Translations under genes and position numbers: made by a program
From: Ferruginivarius sediminum
Lineage (GTDB): Bacteria > Pseudomonadota > Alphaproteobacteria > Kiloniellales > Rhodovibrionaceae
Assembly (NCBI RefSeq): GCF_003344765.1
Contig: NZ_QPMH01000003.1
Span: 1 to 64,000 of the forward strand
DNA: 64,000 bases
Reading direction: 5' to 3'
Part shown: one piece after another, positions 21,176 to 30,385 of the stretch
Position numbering within the stretch: position 1 is the stretch's first letter
Layout: each line of letters begins with the position of its first letter
Notes under the pieces: model-generated
What the model was told of the DNA's origin: nothing
Seen by the model: the letters and a program-made list of their open reading frames with translations, nothing else
The model's database searches: none

Positions 21176-22353
21176 CGCCCCACCCGCGCCAGGACGACCG
21201 GCCCCAGGAACGCGACAATACCCATCGAGGCAAAGCACAGGCCCCAGGCCAGCAGGCTGCTCTCCCCGCCCGAGAAGTCGAGCACCGCGCCCGCCGTCAG
21301 CGGACCCAGCGTGCCGGCTGCGAAGCCCAGAAGGGTGTGGAGCGCCATCGTCGCCCCGCGCCGCTCCGGATCGGAAGCGGCGACCGCGCCGGCGGTCAGC
21401 GCGCCCGAATCGGCCATGACGGTGACGCCGTAGATCGCGAAGGCCGCCAGCATCCAGCCGACCGGCCAGGCGGCGGTGAAGCCCAGTCCAAGCGCCATCG
21501 CGGCGGAAACCGCCATGACGATGGCGACCGCGCGCCGCCGGCCGAAGGCGACGGCCGCCTCGTTGCCCAGGATGCTGGCGGGCGTGCCGAGCAGCAGGAT
21601 GACGGTTGCGACCCGTGTCGGGTTCAACCCGTTGCCCGCGCCTTGCGTCACCAGCGCGAAGGTCAGGAACGCCACCAGCCAGGTGCGAAAGGCGAAGAGC
21701 TCCCAGACGTGCGCGGAATACGCCAGGACATAGGCCATGGCCGGGCGGTTCTTCAGCACCGGGCGCAGGTCGAGGACTGCACCTTCCGGCCGCTCCTCCG
21801 GTCGGCCCATCGGGCGTAGGCCGAAGGCGACGAGCGCGACCGCCGCGAGGTGCCCCGCGGCCGAGACACCATAGGCCCATTGCCAGTCCAGCATCCCGGC
21901 CACCTCCCCCGCGACCAGGACGGACAGGCTGGTGCCGATGCCGAAATGCGCGGTGTACCACGCAATTGCGCGGCTCTGCCGGGTGCCCTCGACCCGGTCG
22001 GACAGGATGCGCGCGCCCACCATGTAGGTCCCGGCCAGACCGACACCGCCGAGGACACGGAACACCACCGCCGTCCAGAAGCCGGTGGCGAACAGCGCGA
22101 AACCCAGTGCCGCCAAGCCACCCAGGCATTGGGAGCCCAGGTAGATCAGGCGCGCGTCCTCGCGGTCGGTCAGGCTGACCAGAACCGGCACGGCGGCGAT
22201 GTAGCCGGCGAAATAGGCGCCGGAAACGAACCCCGCGGCGCTGTTCGACAAACCCCAGGCGTCGACGAACTCGGGAATGAGGGCCGGGAACGTGGCGGTG
22301 GAGAGCATGCCCAGAACCTGGGCGGCGCAGAGAAGGGCAGTCAGTGCGATCAT
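21172..22353 (-). CDS. Major facilitator superfamily transporter
   Basis: A 393-residue carrier with about twelve hydrophobic segments. It begins directly in TM1, shows an MFS-type loop after TM2 (S-L-T-D-R-E-D-A-R), and has the usual second half after a central cytoplasmic loop near residue 190 (R-P-M-G-R-P-E-E-R-P-E-G). Segments are rich in Gly and Ala with few charges. No substrate can be inferred; neighbours (xerC, a tiny membrane protein) give no hint. Confidence 0.88.
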   Translation of the reverse strand: MIALTALLCAAQVLGMLSTATFPALIPEFVDAWGLSNSAAGFVSGAYFAGYIAAVPVLVSLTDREDARLIYLGSQCLGGLAALGFALFATGFWTAVVFRVLGGVGLAGTYMVGARILSDRVEGTRQSRAIAWYTAHFGIGTSLSVLVAGEVAGMLDWQWAYGVSAAGHLAAVALVAFGLRPMGRPEERPEGAVLDLRPVLKNRPAMAYVLAYSAHVWELFAFRTWLVAFLTFALVTQGAGNGLNPTRVATVILLLGTPASILGNEAAVAFGRRRAVAIVMAVSAAMALGLGFTAAWPVGWMLAAFAIYGVTVMADSGALTAGAVAASDPERRGATMALHTLLGFAAGTLGPLTAGAVLDFSGGESSLLAWGLCFASMGIVAFLGPVVLARVGR

Positions 22354-22379
22354 GGCACGGATGTTATGGCAGGTCCGGC

Positions 22380-22658
22380 TCAGCGCCGTCGCCCGCCGCC
22401 TCCCTCCTCGGGGTCGCGACCGGTGACGCGGCGGTAGAGATCCCGCGCCTTCGATTCGCCCTGGTTCAGCTTCTCCGCGGCCTTCGGGAAGCGCCGCTCC
22501 ATCTCCGCCCGCTGGCGGCGCACCCAGGGCTGCTCGAAGGACAGCAGATAGAGGCCCACCGCCAGGAACAAAATGCCCTGCAGCAGGGGCAGCGCCAGCC
22601 CCAACACGCCCAGCACCACGAACACCCAGCCGAGGATCAGCAGGATCGTGTGACGCAT
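22380..22658 (-). CDS. Small membrane protein, PGPGW/DUF454-like
   Basis: A 92-residue protein with two hydrophobic helices (about residues 3-22 and 25-43) separated by L-P-L-L-Q-G, then a charged cytoplasmic tail (P-W-V-R-R-Q-R-A-E-M-E-R-R-F) ending in G-G-G-G-R-R-R. The layout G-W near residue 10, P in the turn and G-L-Y-L-L after it resembles small PGPGW-type membrane proteins. Function unknown. It lies between the MFS gene and lpd on the same strand. Confidence 0.65.
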   Translation of the reverse strand: MRHTILLILGWVFVVLGVLGLALPLLQGILFLAVGLYLLSFEQPWVRRQRAEMERRFPKAAEKLNQGESKARDLYRRVTGRDPEEGGGGRRR

Positions 22659-22688
22659 GCCCTCCTCCGCCGGTTAGCCTCGAATATC

Positions 22689-22731
22689 GCTTCTCCGCTG
22701 GGGGAAGTTGCTGCGAAGCGGCTGAAAGGGG
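22689..22731. repeat. REP-like palindromic intergenic repeat, copy B
   Basis: A 43-bp element just past the lpd stop. It has the same parts in the same order as 10029-10069: a pyrimidine/purine palindrome ending GGGGGAA, four to six bases, then the CTGCGAAGCGG palindrome and TGA-rich GGGG. About 30 of 42 positions match by eye. Confidence 0.6.
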
Positions 22732-24129
22732 TCACGAATGAATCGGCTTCCCGGTCACCGCCATCGCCGCTTCCTTGACCGCCTCGTTCAGCGTCGGATG
22801 GCCGTGGAAGGCACGGGCGACATCCTCGGAGGTGGCCTGGAACTCCATAGCCATGACGAGTTCGTGAATGGTGTTACCTGCCTCTGCGGCCATGATGTGG
22901 GCGCCGAGCACGCGATCCGTGGTCTTTTCGGCCAGGATCTTGACGAAGCCTTCGGTGAAGCCGTTGGCCCGCGCGCGGGAGTTCGCGGCCATGTAGAACT
23001 TGCCGACGTTGTACTCGACACCGGCCTCCTTCAGCTCGTCCTCGGACTTGCCGACATAGGCGATTTCCGGCCACGTGTAGACGATGCCCGGGCAGGTCGC
23101 GTAGTTCACCCGCGCCGCGTGCCCGGCCAGCAGATCGGCCAGGGCGTGGCCCTCTTCCTCCGCCTTGTGCGCCAGCATCGGACCCGGAATGACGTCGCCG
23201 ATGGCATAGATGCCGTCAACGCTGGTCCTGAACGTGTCGTCGACCTTGATAAAGCCGCGCTTGTCCATCTCGACGCCAAGCTCCTTGGCACCCAGGCCGT
23301 CGGTGTAGGGGCGACGGCCGATGGCGACGAGGACGTTGTCCGCCTTGATCTCCTCGCTGTCGCCGCCCTGCGCCGGCTCCACGGTCAGGGTAACGTTGGA
23401 CTTGGTCGTCTTGGCGCCAGTGACCTTCGTACCCAGGCGGAATTCGAAGCCCTGCTTCTTCAGGAAGCGCTGGAAGTTCTTGCCGAACTCGCTGTCCATG
23501 CCGGGCAGCAGGCGGTCGAGGAACTCCACCACGGTGACCTTGGCGCCCAGGCGGTGCCAGACCGCGCCCATCTCCAGGCCGATATAGCCGCCGCCGACGA
23601 CCACCAGGTGCTTCGGCACCTTGTCCAGCGACAGCGCGCCAGTGGAGGAGACGATTCGCTGCTCGTCGATCTCCACGCCCGGCACCTCGGCATGGGTAGA
23701 GCCGGTGGCGATGACGATATGCTTGGCGGAGAGCTTGGTCTTGCCGTCGACCGTCACCTCGCCCTTGGCGGTGATCCTGCCCTCGCCCTTGATGTACTCG
23801 ACCTTGTTCTTTTTGAAGAGGCCTTCGATCCCCTTGGTCAGGCTTTCCACCACCTGATCCTTGCGGGCAAGCATCTGCTTCAGATCGAGGCTGTACTTGT
23901 CGATCTTGACGCCGTGCTCGGCCAGCTCGTGCGCCGCTTCGGCATACTTCTCGCTGGACTGCAGCAGCGCCTTCGAGGGGATGCAGCCGACGTTCAGGCA
24001 GGTGCCGCCCAGCGCGCCGCGCTTCTCCACGCACGCGGTCTTCAGGCCAAGCTGTCCGGCGCGGATGGCGCAGACATAGCCGCCCGGCCCGCCGCCCACC
24101 ACAACGACGTCGTACTGATTCTCGCTCAT
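22732..24129 (-). CDS. lpdA: Dihydrolipoamide dehydrogenase (E3)
   Basis: A 465-residue flavoprotein that reoxidises dihydrolipoamide in 2-oxoacid dehydrogenase and glycine cleavage complexes. The FAD-binding G-G-G-P-G-G-Y is near residue 12, the redox disulfide is in G-G-T-C-L-N-V-G-C-I-P-S-K near 43-55, NAD binding is G-G-G-Y-I-G-L-E-M-G near 185, and the catalytic His-Glu pair lies in H-G-H-P-T-L-N-E near the C-terminus. No E1 or E2 gene is nearby, so it may serve several complexes. Confidence 0.96.
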   Translation of the reverse strand: MSENQYDVVVVGGGPGGYVCAIRAGQLGLKTACVEKRGALGGTCLNVGCIPSKALLQSSEKYAEAAHELAEHGVKIDKYSLDLKQMLARKDQVVESLTKGIEGLFKKNKVEYIKGEGRITAKGEVTVDGKTKLSAKHIVIATGSTHAEVPGVEIDEQRIVSSTGALSLDKVPKHLVVVGGGYIGLEMGAVWHRLGAKVTVVEFLDRLLPGMDSEFGKNFQRFLKKQGFEFRLGTKVTGAKTTKSNVTLTVEPAQGGDSEEIKADNVLVAIGRRPYTDGLGAKELGVEMDKRGFIKVDDTFRTSVDGIYAIGDVIPGPMLAHKAEEEGHALADLLAGHAARVNYATCPGIVYTWPEIAYVGKSEDELKEAGVEYNVGKFYMAANSRARANGFTEGFVKILAEKTTDRVLGAHIMAAEAGNTIHELVMAMEFQATSEDVARAFHGHPTLNEAVKEAAMAVTGKPIHS

Positions 24130-24257
24130 GAAGATTTCCCCTCGTTCGGCAGGTCCCGACCATGCCCGCGCGCCACGATTTTAGGGCACGCAACGGCGGA
24201 AGCGACCTTGCCGCAAAGCGAACGGCGGAACAAGGCCGGGCGCCACGTTAGGTTCGC

Positions 24258-25646
24258 TTACAGGCGCGCGAGCTGTTCCTCCGTCGGCTCGGCGCAGCAG
24301 TACCAGGGCTCGCTCATCGCCGGAACCGGGCGGGAGTCGGCCCGCGCGGGCGGTAGCGGTGGCGCGATCCGGCCGCAAGCCTCGTGCGCGATCTCCCAAA
24401 CTTGCTGGAAGATGGCGCGGCGACCGGCGTTCTCGCGTTCGCCCGCCTGCACCGCGTCGCGCACGCGGACCTGCAGCGCGTCGGCGGAGGGGTCACCCGG
24501 CGCCCAAGCGTAGCTCAGCTTCTCCGAGTCGAAGTCGCCCAGATAGTCCGCCATCTCGTCCAGTTCCAGGATTCGGCTGCCCTGCGGGATCAGCAGGCGG
24601 ATCGAGAGCTGCACCGGCGCCACGTTCTCGATCAGGTCGAGCTCCGCCAGCAGCGCCAGCAGGTCGCGAAAGCCCTCCGGCGTCGTCCAGGGGTGGAAGG
24701 GGATGAAGGTGGGCGAGAGGTTGAGGCCCGCATCGCGCGCAGCGGCCACGACCTCGACGAAATCCGCCCGCGTATGCCCCTTGTCCAGCTTCGCCAGAAC
24801 GTCATCATCCACGGACTCCACCGCCGTGGTGACGAAAAGACAGCCGGTTTCGCCAAGCCGCCGCAGCTTATCGCGGTGGTTGAGTAAATGCTCCACCTTG
24901 ATGGTGGCGTCATAAGTGATTTCCGGGAACTCGGTGTGGAAATCCTCGACGACGCGCATGGCATGACCGGGGCCGTTCAGGAAGTCCGGGTCGCCGAACG
25001 TAATGTGCTGCGCCCCGGCCGCGACCTGCCGGCGGACGTCCTCCATCACGACATCGCGTCCGACAGCGAAGAAGCGGCCCTGATAGACTGGTACGACCGG
25101 GCAATGACGGCACAGGTGCTTGCAGCCGCGCGTCGCCTCGGTATAGCCGACGGTGCGGGTGGTACCGTCGCCCACGTGAAGCACGGCATAGCGGGAGAGA
25201 TCCGGTAACCCTTGCCGTTGAGGCACCCGAAAGCGCTGCTTGTCGAGCCGCACGGCCGTTTCGTCACTGTAATCTCCTTCGCCCGTCAGACGGTCGTACA
25301 GCCGGACAAGCGCGGTCTCCACCTCGCCTGCCAGGATGGTGCCCGCGCCGAGGCCGCGCAGGTAGTCCGCGTTGACAGAGGCATAAAGGCCGTAGAAAGC
25401 GAGATGCGCATCCGGGTTCAGCGCCCGGACCTTCGGCAGCGCCGCCGCGGCCAGCCGCGTCGCCGTATGCATCGGCAGGTAGATCGCGATCAGCCCGGCC
25501 TCGCGCACCGCCTGCTCGTCCAGGCAGTCCACGGAAAGGTCGATGCAACGGACGTCCGCACCCGCATCCGCCAGCCAGCGCGCCGGACTGGCGACACCGA
25601 ACGGCTGATGGCCCAACTCATAGGTAGAAATCAGGCAGACCTTCAT
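24258..25646 (-). CDS. CCAEP-tail B12-binding-type radical SAM protein
   Basis: A 462-residue radical SAM protein. An N-terminal cobalamin-binding-like Rossmann domain (about residues 1-130) precedes the [4Fe-4S] motif C175-x3-C179-x2-C182 in R-G-C-K-H-L-C-R-H-C, and a TIM-barrel core follows with V-E-S near 265. The extreme C-terminus reads W-Y-C-C-A-E-P (Cys450-Cys451), the mark of the CUAEP/CCAEP-tail family, in which some members carry selenocysteine at the second Cys; here both codons are TGC. It starts 90 bp after cysH on the same strand with an AGGACGAGG site, so it may share the sulfur operon transcript. The reaction is unknown. Confidence 0.85.
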   Translation of the reverse strand: MKVCLISTYELGHQPFGVASPARWLADAGADVRCIDLSVDCLDEQAVREAGLIAIYLPMHTATRLAAAALPKVRALNPDAHLAFYGLYASVNADYLRGLGAGTILAGEVETALVRLYDRLTGEGDYSDETAVRLDKQRFRVPQRQGLPDLSRYAVLHVGDGTTRTVGYTEATRGCKHLCRHCPVVPVYQGRFFAVGRDVVMEDVRRQVAAGAQHITFGDPDFLNGPGHAMRVVEDFHTEFPEITYDATIKVEHLLNHRDKLRRLGETGCLFVTTAVESVDDDVLAKLDKGHTRADFVEVVAAARDAGLNLSPTFIPFHPWTTPEGFRDLLALLAELDLIENVAPVQLSIRLLIPQGSRILELDEMADYLGDFDSEKLSYAWAPGDPSADALQVRVRDAVQAGERENAGRRAIFQQVWEIAHEACGRIAPPLPPARADSRPVPAMSEPWYCCAEPTEEQLARL

Positions 25647-25736
25647 ATCGCCTCGTCCTTCGATCGCTCCATATCGGCGCCAGGATACGCGCCGTAAAGC
25701 AGCGGAGGAAGAGCGACGCGAAATTTGGCTGCTCCC

Positions 25737-26471
25737 TTAGATCGAAGAGCCCTCGTCGCCCTTCGCCCACCAGGCCTTGTGGATGCCGCACTCGGTCTTG
25801 CTGGTGCCGGCCCAGCGCCCGCTGCGCTCGCCTCCGCCCTCGACGGGACGGCGGGTGCAGGGCAGGCAGCCGATGGAGGGATAACCCTCGGCCACCAGGG
25901 GATGCTGTGGCAGGCCGCTCTCCGCCATGGCATGCTCAACGTCCTTGCGCGTCCAGGTGGCCAGCGGGTTCACCTTGATGTGCTCTCCCTCCAGCTCCAG
26001 CGACGGCAGGCCGCGCCGGCTGCCGGCCTGGTAGCGCTTGCGGCCCGTCACCCAGGCGTCGAAGCCTCCGAGCGCGCGCTTGAGCGGCAGCACCTTGCGC
26101 AGGTGACAGCAGTGGTCCGGCTTGCGCGCCCAAAGCCTTCCGTCCCGGTCCGCCTGCTCCAGATCGGCCGGCTCGGGCCGCACGGAGCGAACGTCACGCA
26201 GCCCCAATCGACCGCACAGGCGGTCCCGGTACATCAGCGTCTCGGGAAAGTGCTTGCCCGTTTCCAGGAAGATCACTGGAATTTCCGGGTCGACTTGGGA
26301 AACCAGATACAGCAGGACCGCGCTCTCAGCCCCGAATGACGAGACGACGGCGAGGCCGTTTCCCAGTTCCCGCCGGGCAACGGAAAGCAACTCGGCGCCC
26401 GTCAGACCTTCGGCACGCTCGCGCAGCAGATTCAGCCGCTGTGACGGATCAAGCCGGTGTCCCCCATCCAT
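25737..26471 (-). CDS. cysH: Assimilatory adenylylsulfate (APS) reductase
   Basis: A 244-residue CysH that reduces activated sulfate to sulfite. The PP-motif-type loop S-S-F-G-A-E-S is near residue 44. Two Cys pairs for a [4Fe-4S] cluster are present, D-H-C-C-H near 120 and G-C-L-P-C-T-R near 204, and the catalytic Cys lies in T-E-C-G-I-H near the C-terminus. The iron-sulfur cysteines indicate the APS-using type rather than the enterobacterial PAPS type. It follows cysG-DUF2849-cysI-DUF934 on the same strand. Confidence 0.95.
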   Translation of the reverse strand: MDGGHRLDPSQRLNLLRERAEGLTGAELLSVARRELGNGLAVVSSFGAESAVLLYLVSQVDPEIPVIFLETGKHFPETLMYRDRLCGRLGLRDVRSVRPEPADLEQADRDGRLWARKPDHCCHLRKVLPLKRALGGFDAWVTGRKRYQAGSRRGLPSLELEGEHIKVNPLATWTRKDVEHAMAESGLPQHPLVAEGYPSIGCLPCTRRPVEGGGERSGRWAGTSKTECGIHKAWWAKGDEGSSI

Positions 26472-26484
26472 CGCAAACGGCCCC

Positions 26485-26985
26485 TTACTCCGCCGCCAGC
26501 CTGTGATGGCGCAGCGAGGTCACTGGCGCGCGGGCATCGCTGGCGGGCTGATAGGCGACACTGATCCGGTTGAGCGCGTCGCCCCAGGCGTTTGCCGTCG
26601 CCTCGTCCACCTCGAAGGCGTCGAAGCCACAGCGGACCATGAACAGCGCCTGGTCCCGCTTCACCTGCCCGACAGCCCGCAACTCGCCCTTGAAATGGTA
26701 GCGCTGCCGCAACAACCGGGCCGAGGTGAAGGGCCGGCCGTCCGAGAACTTCGGAAATTCCAATGCCACCAGATCAAAGCGGTCCAGGTCGTCCGCGATC
26801 TCGGTCGGGAACTGGTCGCTCTTCAGGCGGATGCCGAGCGGCGCGTTGCGCCCGCGCAGGCTCTCGCCGTGTTCCCGCCACAGCTCCAACGGCACGATGG
26901 CGGGCGCCTCGGCCGGCAGATCGTCAAGCGTATCGGCCGCGATCCAGGGATCGTCCACAACGGCTTCGTGCTTAAGCAGCGGCAT
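26485..26985 (-). CDS. DUF934 family protein of the sulfite reductase operon
   Basis: A 166-residue DUF934 protein. ATG 26985 (M-P-L-L-K-H-E) is chosen over the longer frame because it overlaps the cysI end by 14 bp and matches the usual family length. The block R-P-F-T-S-A-R-L-L-R-Q-R-Y near residue 90 and Q-A-L-F-M-V-R-C-G-F-D-A-F-E near 125 are typical. DUF934 genes regularly sit between cysI and cysH; the protein is thought to assist sulfite reduction, but no reaction is established. Confidence 0.88.
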   Translation of the reverse strand: MPLLKHEAVVDDPWIAADTLDDLPAEAPAIVPLELWREHGESLRGRNAPLGIRLKSDQFPTEIADDLDRFDLVALEFPKFSDGRPFTSARLLRQRYHFKGELRAVGQVKRDQALFMVRCGFDAFEVDEATANAWGDALNRISVAYQPASDARAPVTSLRHHRLAAE

Positions 26986-28630
26986 AGATCTTCTCCCTGA
27001 ACGGCTCGACGCCGACGCGCCGATAGGTCTGCAAGAACGTCTCGCCGTCGCGGCGCAGGCCGACATAGGTCTCGACGATCTGCTCCACGGCATCGACGAC
27101 CTGGTCGTAGCCGAAGCCACGCCCGACGATCTCGCCCAAAGCCGCGTTCTCGTCGCCGCTGCCGCCGACGGTGATCTGATAAAACTCCTGGCCCTTCTTA
27201 TCGACGCCCAGGATACCGATGTGGCCGACGTGATGATGGCCGCAGGCGTTGATACAGCCGGACATCTTGATCTTCAGCTCGCCCAGGTCGTGCTGGCGAT
27301 CCAGGTCGGCGAAGCGCTCCTGGATCCGCTGGGCGACGGGGATCGAGCGGGCGTTGGCCAGATTGCAGTAGTCCAGGCCGGGACAGCAGATGATATCGCT
27401 GATCAGACCCAGGTTGGCGGTCGCGAGGCCGGCGGCCCGCAATTCCTTCCACAGCGCGTAGAGGTCTTCCTGCCGCACGTCGGGCAGCAGGATGTTCTGC
27501 TCGTGCGTCACCCGGATCTCGCCGAAACCGAAGCGCTCCGAAAGGTCGGCGACGGCGTCCATTTGGTCGGCCGAGATGTCGCCCGGCGTGCCCAGGTGCG
27601 GCTTCAGGGAGATATTGGCGATGGCGTAGCCGGGCTGCTTGTGCCGGTCGACATTGGTCTTCGCCCATTCCGCGAAAGCCGGGTCGCTCAGCTTGTACGC
27701 AACGTAGGCGGGCGGGTCGTCCGGCAGATCCGCATAGGGCGGCGGCGCGAAGTAGGCGCGGATACGCTCCACCTCCTCGTCCGGCACCTCATAGGCGCCG
27801 TCCTGACGCATCAGCGCCCATTCCTCCTCGACCATGCGGGCGAATTCGCCGGCGCCAAGCTGGTTGACGATGATCTTGATGCGCGCCTTCCAGATGTTGT
27901 CGCGCCGGCCGTGCAGGTTATAGACGCGCAGGATCGCCTCAAGGTAGCTCAGCAGGTGGCGCTTGGGCAGGAAGTCGCGGATCACCGAAGCCAGGATCGG
28001 CGTCCGGCCCAGACCGCCGCCGACCAGTACCTGGAAGCCGACCTCGCCCGCCTCGTTGCGCACGATGCGCAGGCCGATGTCGTGGATCGCCACCGCCGCG
28101 CGGTCATGCGGCGCGGCGGTCACGGCGATCTTGAACTTGCGCGGCAGGAACGAGAATTCAGGGTGCAGGGTGGACCACTGCCGGATGATCTCGCAGTAGA
28201 CGCGCGGGTCCTCGATCTCGTCGGCCGCCACCCCGGCGTACTGGTCGGCGGTGGTATTGCGCACGTCGTTGCCCGAGGTCTGGATCGAGTGCATCTCCAC
28301 ATCGGCCAGCTCGTCCAGGATATCGGGAATATCCTTCAGGGCCGGCCAGTGGAACTGCATATTCGTCCGCGTGGTGAAGTGGCCATAGCCGCGGTCATAG
28401 GTGCGCGCCACGTGCGCCAGCTTGCGCAACTGCGCGGCCGAGAGCGTGCCGTAGGGAATGGCGATGCGCAGCATATAGGCGTGAAGCTGAAGATAGACGC
28501 CGTTGCGCAGGCGGATCGCCTTGAACTCCTCCTCGCTCAATTCGCCCGACAGGCGGCGCTGCACCTGCTCGCGGAACTGCTCCACGCGCTCGCGTACAAG
28601 CGTGGCGTCGAATTCGTCGTAGCGGTACAT
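26972..28630 (-). CDS. cysI: Siroheme-dependent sulfite reductase
   Basis: A 552-residue nitrite/sulfite reductase hemoprotein. The siroheme/[4Fe-4S] ligands are visible as C-P-G-L-D-Y-C and, about 40 residues on, C-I-N-A-C within K-M-S-G-C-I-N-A-C-G-H-H. The ferredoxin-like repeats include T-T-R-T-N-M-Q-F-H-W near residue 87. With siroheme synthase and APS reductase around it, the substrate is sulfite rather than nitrite. It reduces sulfite to sulfide with six electrons; no separate flavoprotein CysJ is seen here. Confidence 0.95.
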   Translation of the reverse strand: MYRYDEFDATLVRERVEQFREQVQRRLSGELSEEEFKAIRLRNGVYLQLHAYMLRIAIPYGTLSAAQLRKLAHVARTYDRGYGHFTTRTNMQFHWPALKDIPDILDELADVEMHSIQTSGNDVRNTTADQYAGVAADEIEDPRVYCEIIRQWSTLHPEFSFLPRKFKIAVTAAPHDRAAVAIHDIGLRIVRNEAGEVGFQVLVGGGLGRTPILASVIRDFLPKRHLLSYLEAILRVYNLHGRRDNIWKARIKIIVNQLGAGEFARMVEEEWALMRQDGAYEVPDEEVERIRAYFAPPPYADLPDDPPAYVAYKLSDPAFAEWAKTNVDRHKQPGYAIANISLKPHLGTPGDISADQMDAVADLSERFGFGEIRVTHEQNILLPDVRQEDLYALWKELRAAGLATANLGLISDIICCPGLDYCNLANARSIPVAQRIQERFADLDRQHDLGELKIKMSGCINACGHHHVGHIGILGVDKKGQEFYQITVGGSGDENAALGEIVGRGFGYDQVVDAVEQIVETYVGLRRDGETFLQTYRRVGVEPFREKIYAAA

Positions 28631-28637
28631 CGATTCC

Positions 28638-28943
28638 CTATCCTTCCAGTTCGGCCTGTTTGCCCAGGTCGAGGCGGGTGGTGGGGCCGAGGCTGCGGAT
28701 CACTTCGCGGTTCCGCGTCGGCCAGGGGGTGCCGTCCTCGCCGATAGCGACGTCGATGAGGTAGGCGTCCAGCACGATGCTACGCGCGACATCGGCCTCC
28801 CCGCGTTCCAGCAGGGCCTGCTGTTCTTCCTTGTCCTCGCGCCAGTCGGCCTCGCGGACGTATTCGGACCAGCCGCCTCCGGGCGTCAGGTAGACGACGG
28901 TGCCGTCGCTCAACCGGTTGGCGGTCACGGATTTCGCGGGCAT
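28638..28943 (-). CDS. DUF2849 family protein
   Basis: A 101-residue soluble protein of the DUF2849 family, found next to cysI in many alphaproteobacteria. The N-terminus T-A-N-R-L-S-D-G-T-V-V-Y-L, G-W, and the C-terminal P-T-R-N-R-E-V-I-R block are the recognisable parts. A strong GGAGGAAC site precedes ATG 28943. It lies between cysG and cysI with only short gaps, so a part in sulfite reduction is likely by association; its mechanism is unknown. Confidence 0.87.
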   Translation of the reverse strand: MPAKSVTANRLSDGTVVYLTPGGGWSEYVREADWREDKEEQQALLERGEADVARSIVLDAYLIDVAIGEDGTPWPTRNREVIRSLGPTTRLDLGKQAELEG

Positions 28944-28969
28944 GTCCAGGTTCCTCCGGTTTCGCTCGC

Positions 28970-30385
28970 TCAGATCGCCAGGGCGCGCGCGGGCTCGGCG
29001 GCGGTCGCCGTGCCGGTGCCGGCGTAGGCAGCCACCTGCCCTACCACCAGAAGGGCCGGCGCGGAGATGCCGTGCGCGCGGATATCGGCTTCCAGTCGCT
29101 CCAGGCTCGTCGCCACGACCCGCTGCGTCGCCATGGTGCCGTTCTCGATCACGCTGGCCGGGGTGGACCCGGCAAGCCCGTGGTCGATCAAACGGCTGGC
29201 GATCCGCCCCGCCGTACGCACGCCCATATAGATCACCAGCGTCTGCCCGGGCGTCGCCAGCGCCGGCCAGTCCGGCTCGTCCGCGCCGTCGTGCGCGTGG
29301 CCCGTGGCGAAGGTGACCGCCTTGGCGTGATCGCGGTGCGTCAGGGGAATACCCGCCGCCGCCGCGCAGCCGGTCGCCGCCGTGATGCCCGGCACGATCT
29401 CGGTATGAACGCCGCGGGCGTGGAGGTACTCCATCTCCTCCCCACCCCGGCCAAAAATGAACGGATCGCCGCCCTTCAACCGCACAACGCGCTTCCCGGC
29501 CAGCGCGTGCTCGGCCAGGAGGGCGTTGATCTCCGCCTGCGTCGCGGCCTTCGCGCCGGGTGTCTTGCCGACATAGATACGCTCGGCGTCACGGCGGGCG
29601 TAATCCAGGATGCCGTCACCGATCAGGCGGTCGTGGACGATGACGTCGGCGCGCTGTAGGAACCGCATCGCCTTGAACGTCAGGAGGTCGGGATCTCCGG
29701 GTCCGGCCCCGACGATCGCAACCTCGCCACCCTCGTCGTCCTCCGCGTCATCGTCGTCGCGATTGACCAGCGAGAGCATGCGCTCGCGTGCCCGTGCCTC
29801 ACGCCCGGCCAGAACGTCCTCGGCCACCGGGCTGTCGAAGAACCATTCCCAGAACCGCAAGCGCCGCCGCCCCGACGGCCGGCGCGCGGCGACCGCTCCC
29901 CGGAAACTCTCGGCGAAGCCGGCGAGACGGCCCAGGTTCGGGGGCAGCATCGCCTCCAGCCGCGCGCGGATGCGCCGGGCCAGCACCGGCGACGCCCCGG
30001 CGGAGGATATGCCGATGACGATGGGGTCCCGATCGACGATGGCCGGGGTGATGAAGGTGGAGGCCCAGGGCCGGTCGACGGCGTTGACGGGGATATTGGC
30101 GACCCGCGCCGTCTCCGCCACCGCCTCGTCGACGGCTTCGAGGCCGGTCGCGGCAATGACGCATGCGCAGTCGAGGACGTCGCCCGCCCGGAACTCGCGC
30201 TCGTCGTACGCAATCTCGCCGGCTTGCGCCAAGCCGCCCAGCTCATCGCACAGGCTGTGAGCCACGACAATGACCTTGGCGCGGGCCTTCAGCAGAAGGC
30301 GGACCTTGCGGGCCGCCGTCTCGCCGCCCCCGACGACAAGTACGCGCCGGCCCTGAAGGTCGAGGAAAGTGGGAAAGTACCGCAT
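28970..30385 (-). CDS. cysG: Siroheme synthase (dehydrogenase/ferrochelatase plus methyltransferase)
   Basis: A 471-residue fusion that makes siroheme, the cofactor of the sulfite reductase downstream. Residues 1-210 are the NAD-dependent precorrin-2 dehydrogenase/ferrochelatase part (V-V-G-G-G-E-T-A-A-R-K-V); from about 220 the uroporphyrinogen-III methyltransferase part starts V-G-A-G-P-G-D-P-D-L-L-T and has V-V-R-L-K-G-G-D-P-F-I-F-G-R. ATG 30385 is chosen because AAGGAGGTG lies just upstream and M-R-Y-F-P matches family starts. It is first in the operon. Confidence 0.95.
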   Translation of the reverse strand: MRYFPTFLDLQGRRVLVVGGGETAARKVRLLLKARAKVIVVAHSLCDELGGLAQAGEIAYDEREFRAGDVLDCACVIAATGLEAVDEAVAETARVANIPVNAVDRPWASTFITPAIVDRDPIVIGISSAGASPVLARRIRARLEAMLPPNLGRLAGFAESFRGAVAARRPSGRRRLRFWEWFFDSPVAEDVLAGREARARERMLSLVNRDDDDAEDDEGGEVAIVGAGPGDPDLLTFKAMRFLQRADVIVHDRLIGDGILDYARRDAERIYVGKTPGAKAATQAEINALLAEHALAGKRVVRLKGGDPFIFGRGGEEMEYLHARGVHTEIVPGITAATGCAAAAGIPLTHRDHAKAVTFATGHAHDGADEPDWPALATPGQTLVIYMGVRTAGRIASRLIDHGLAGSTPASVIENGTMATQRVVATSLERLEADIRAHGISAPALLVVGQVAAYAGTGTATAAEPARALAI

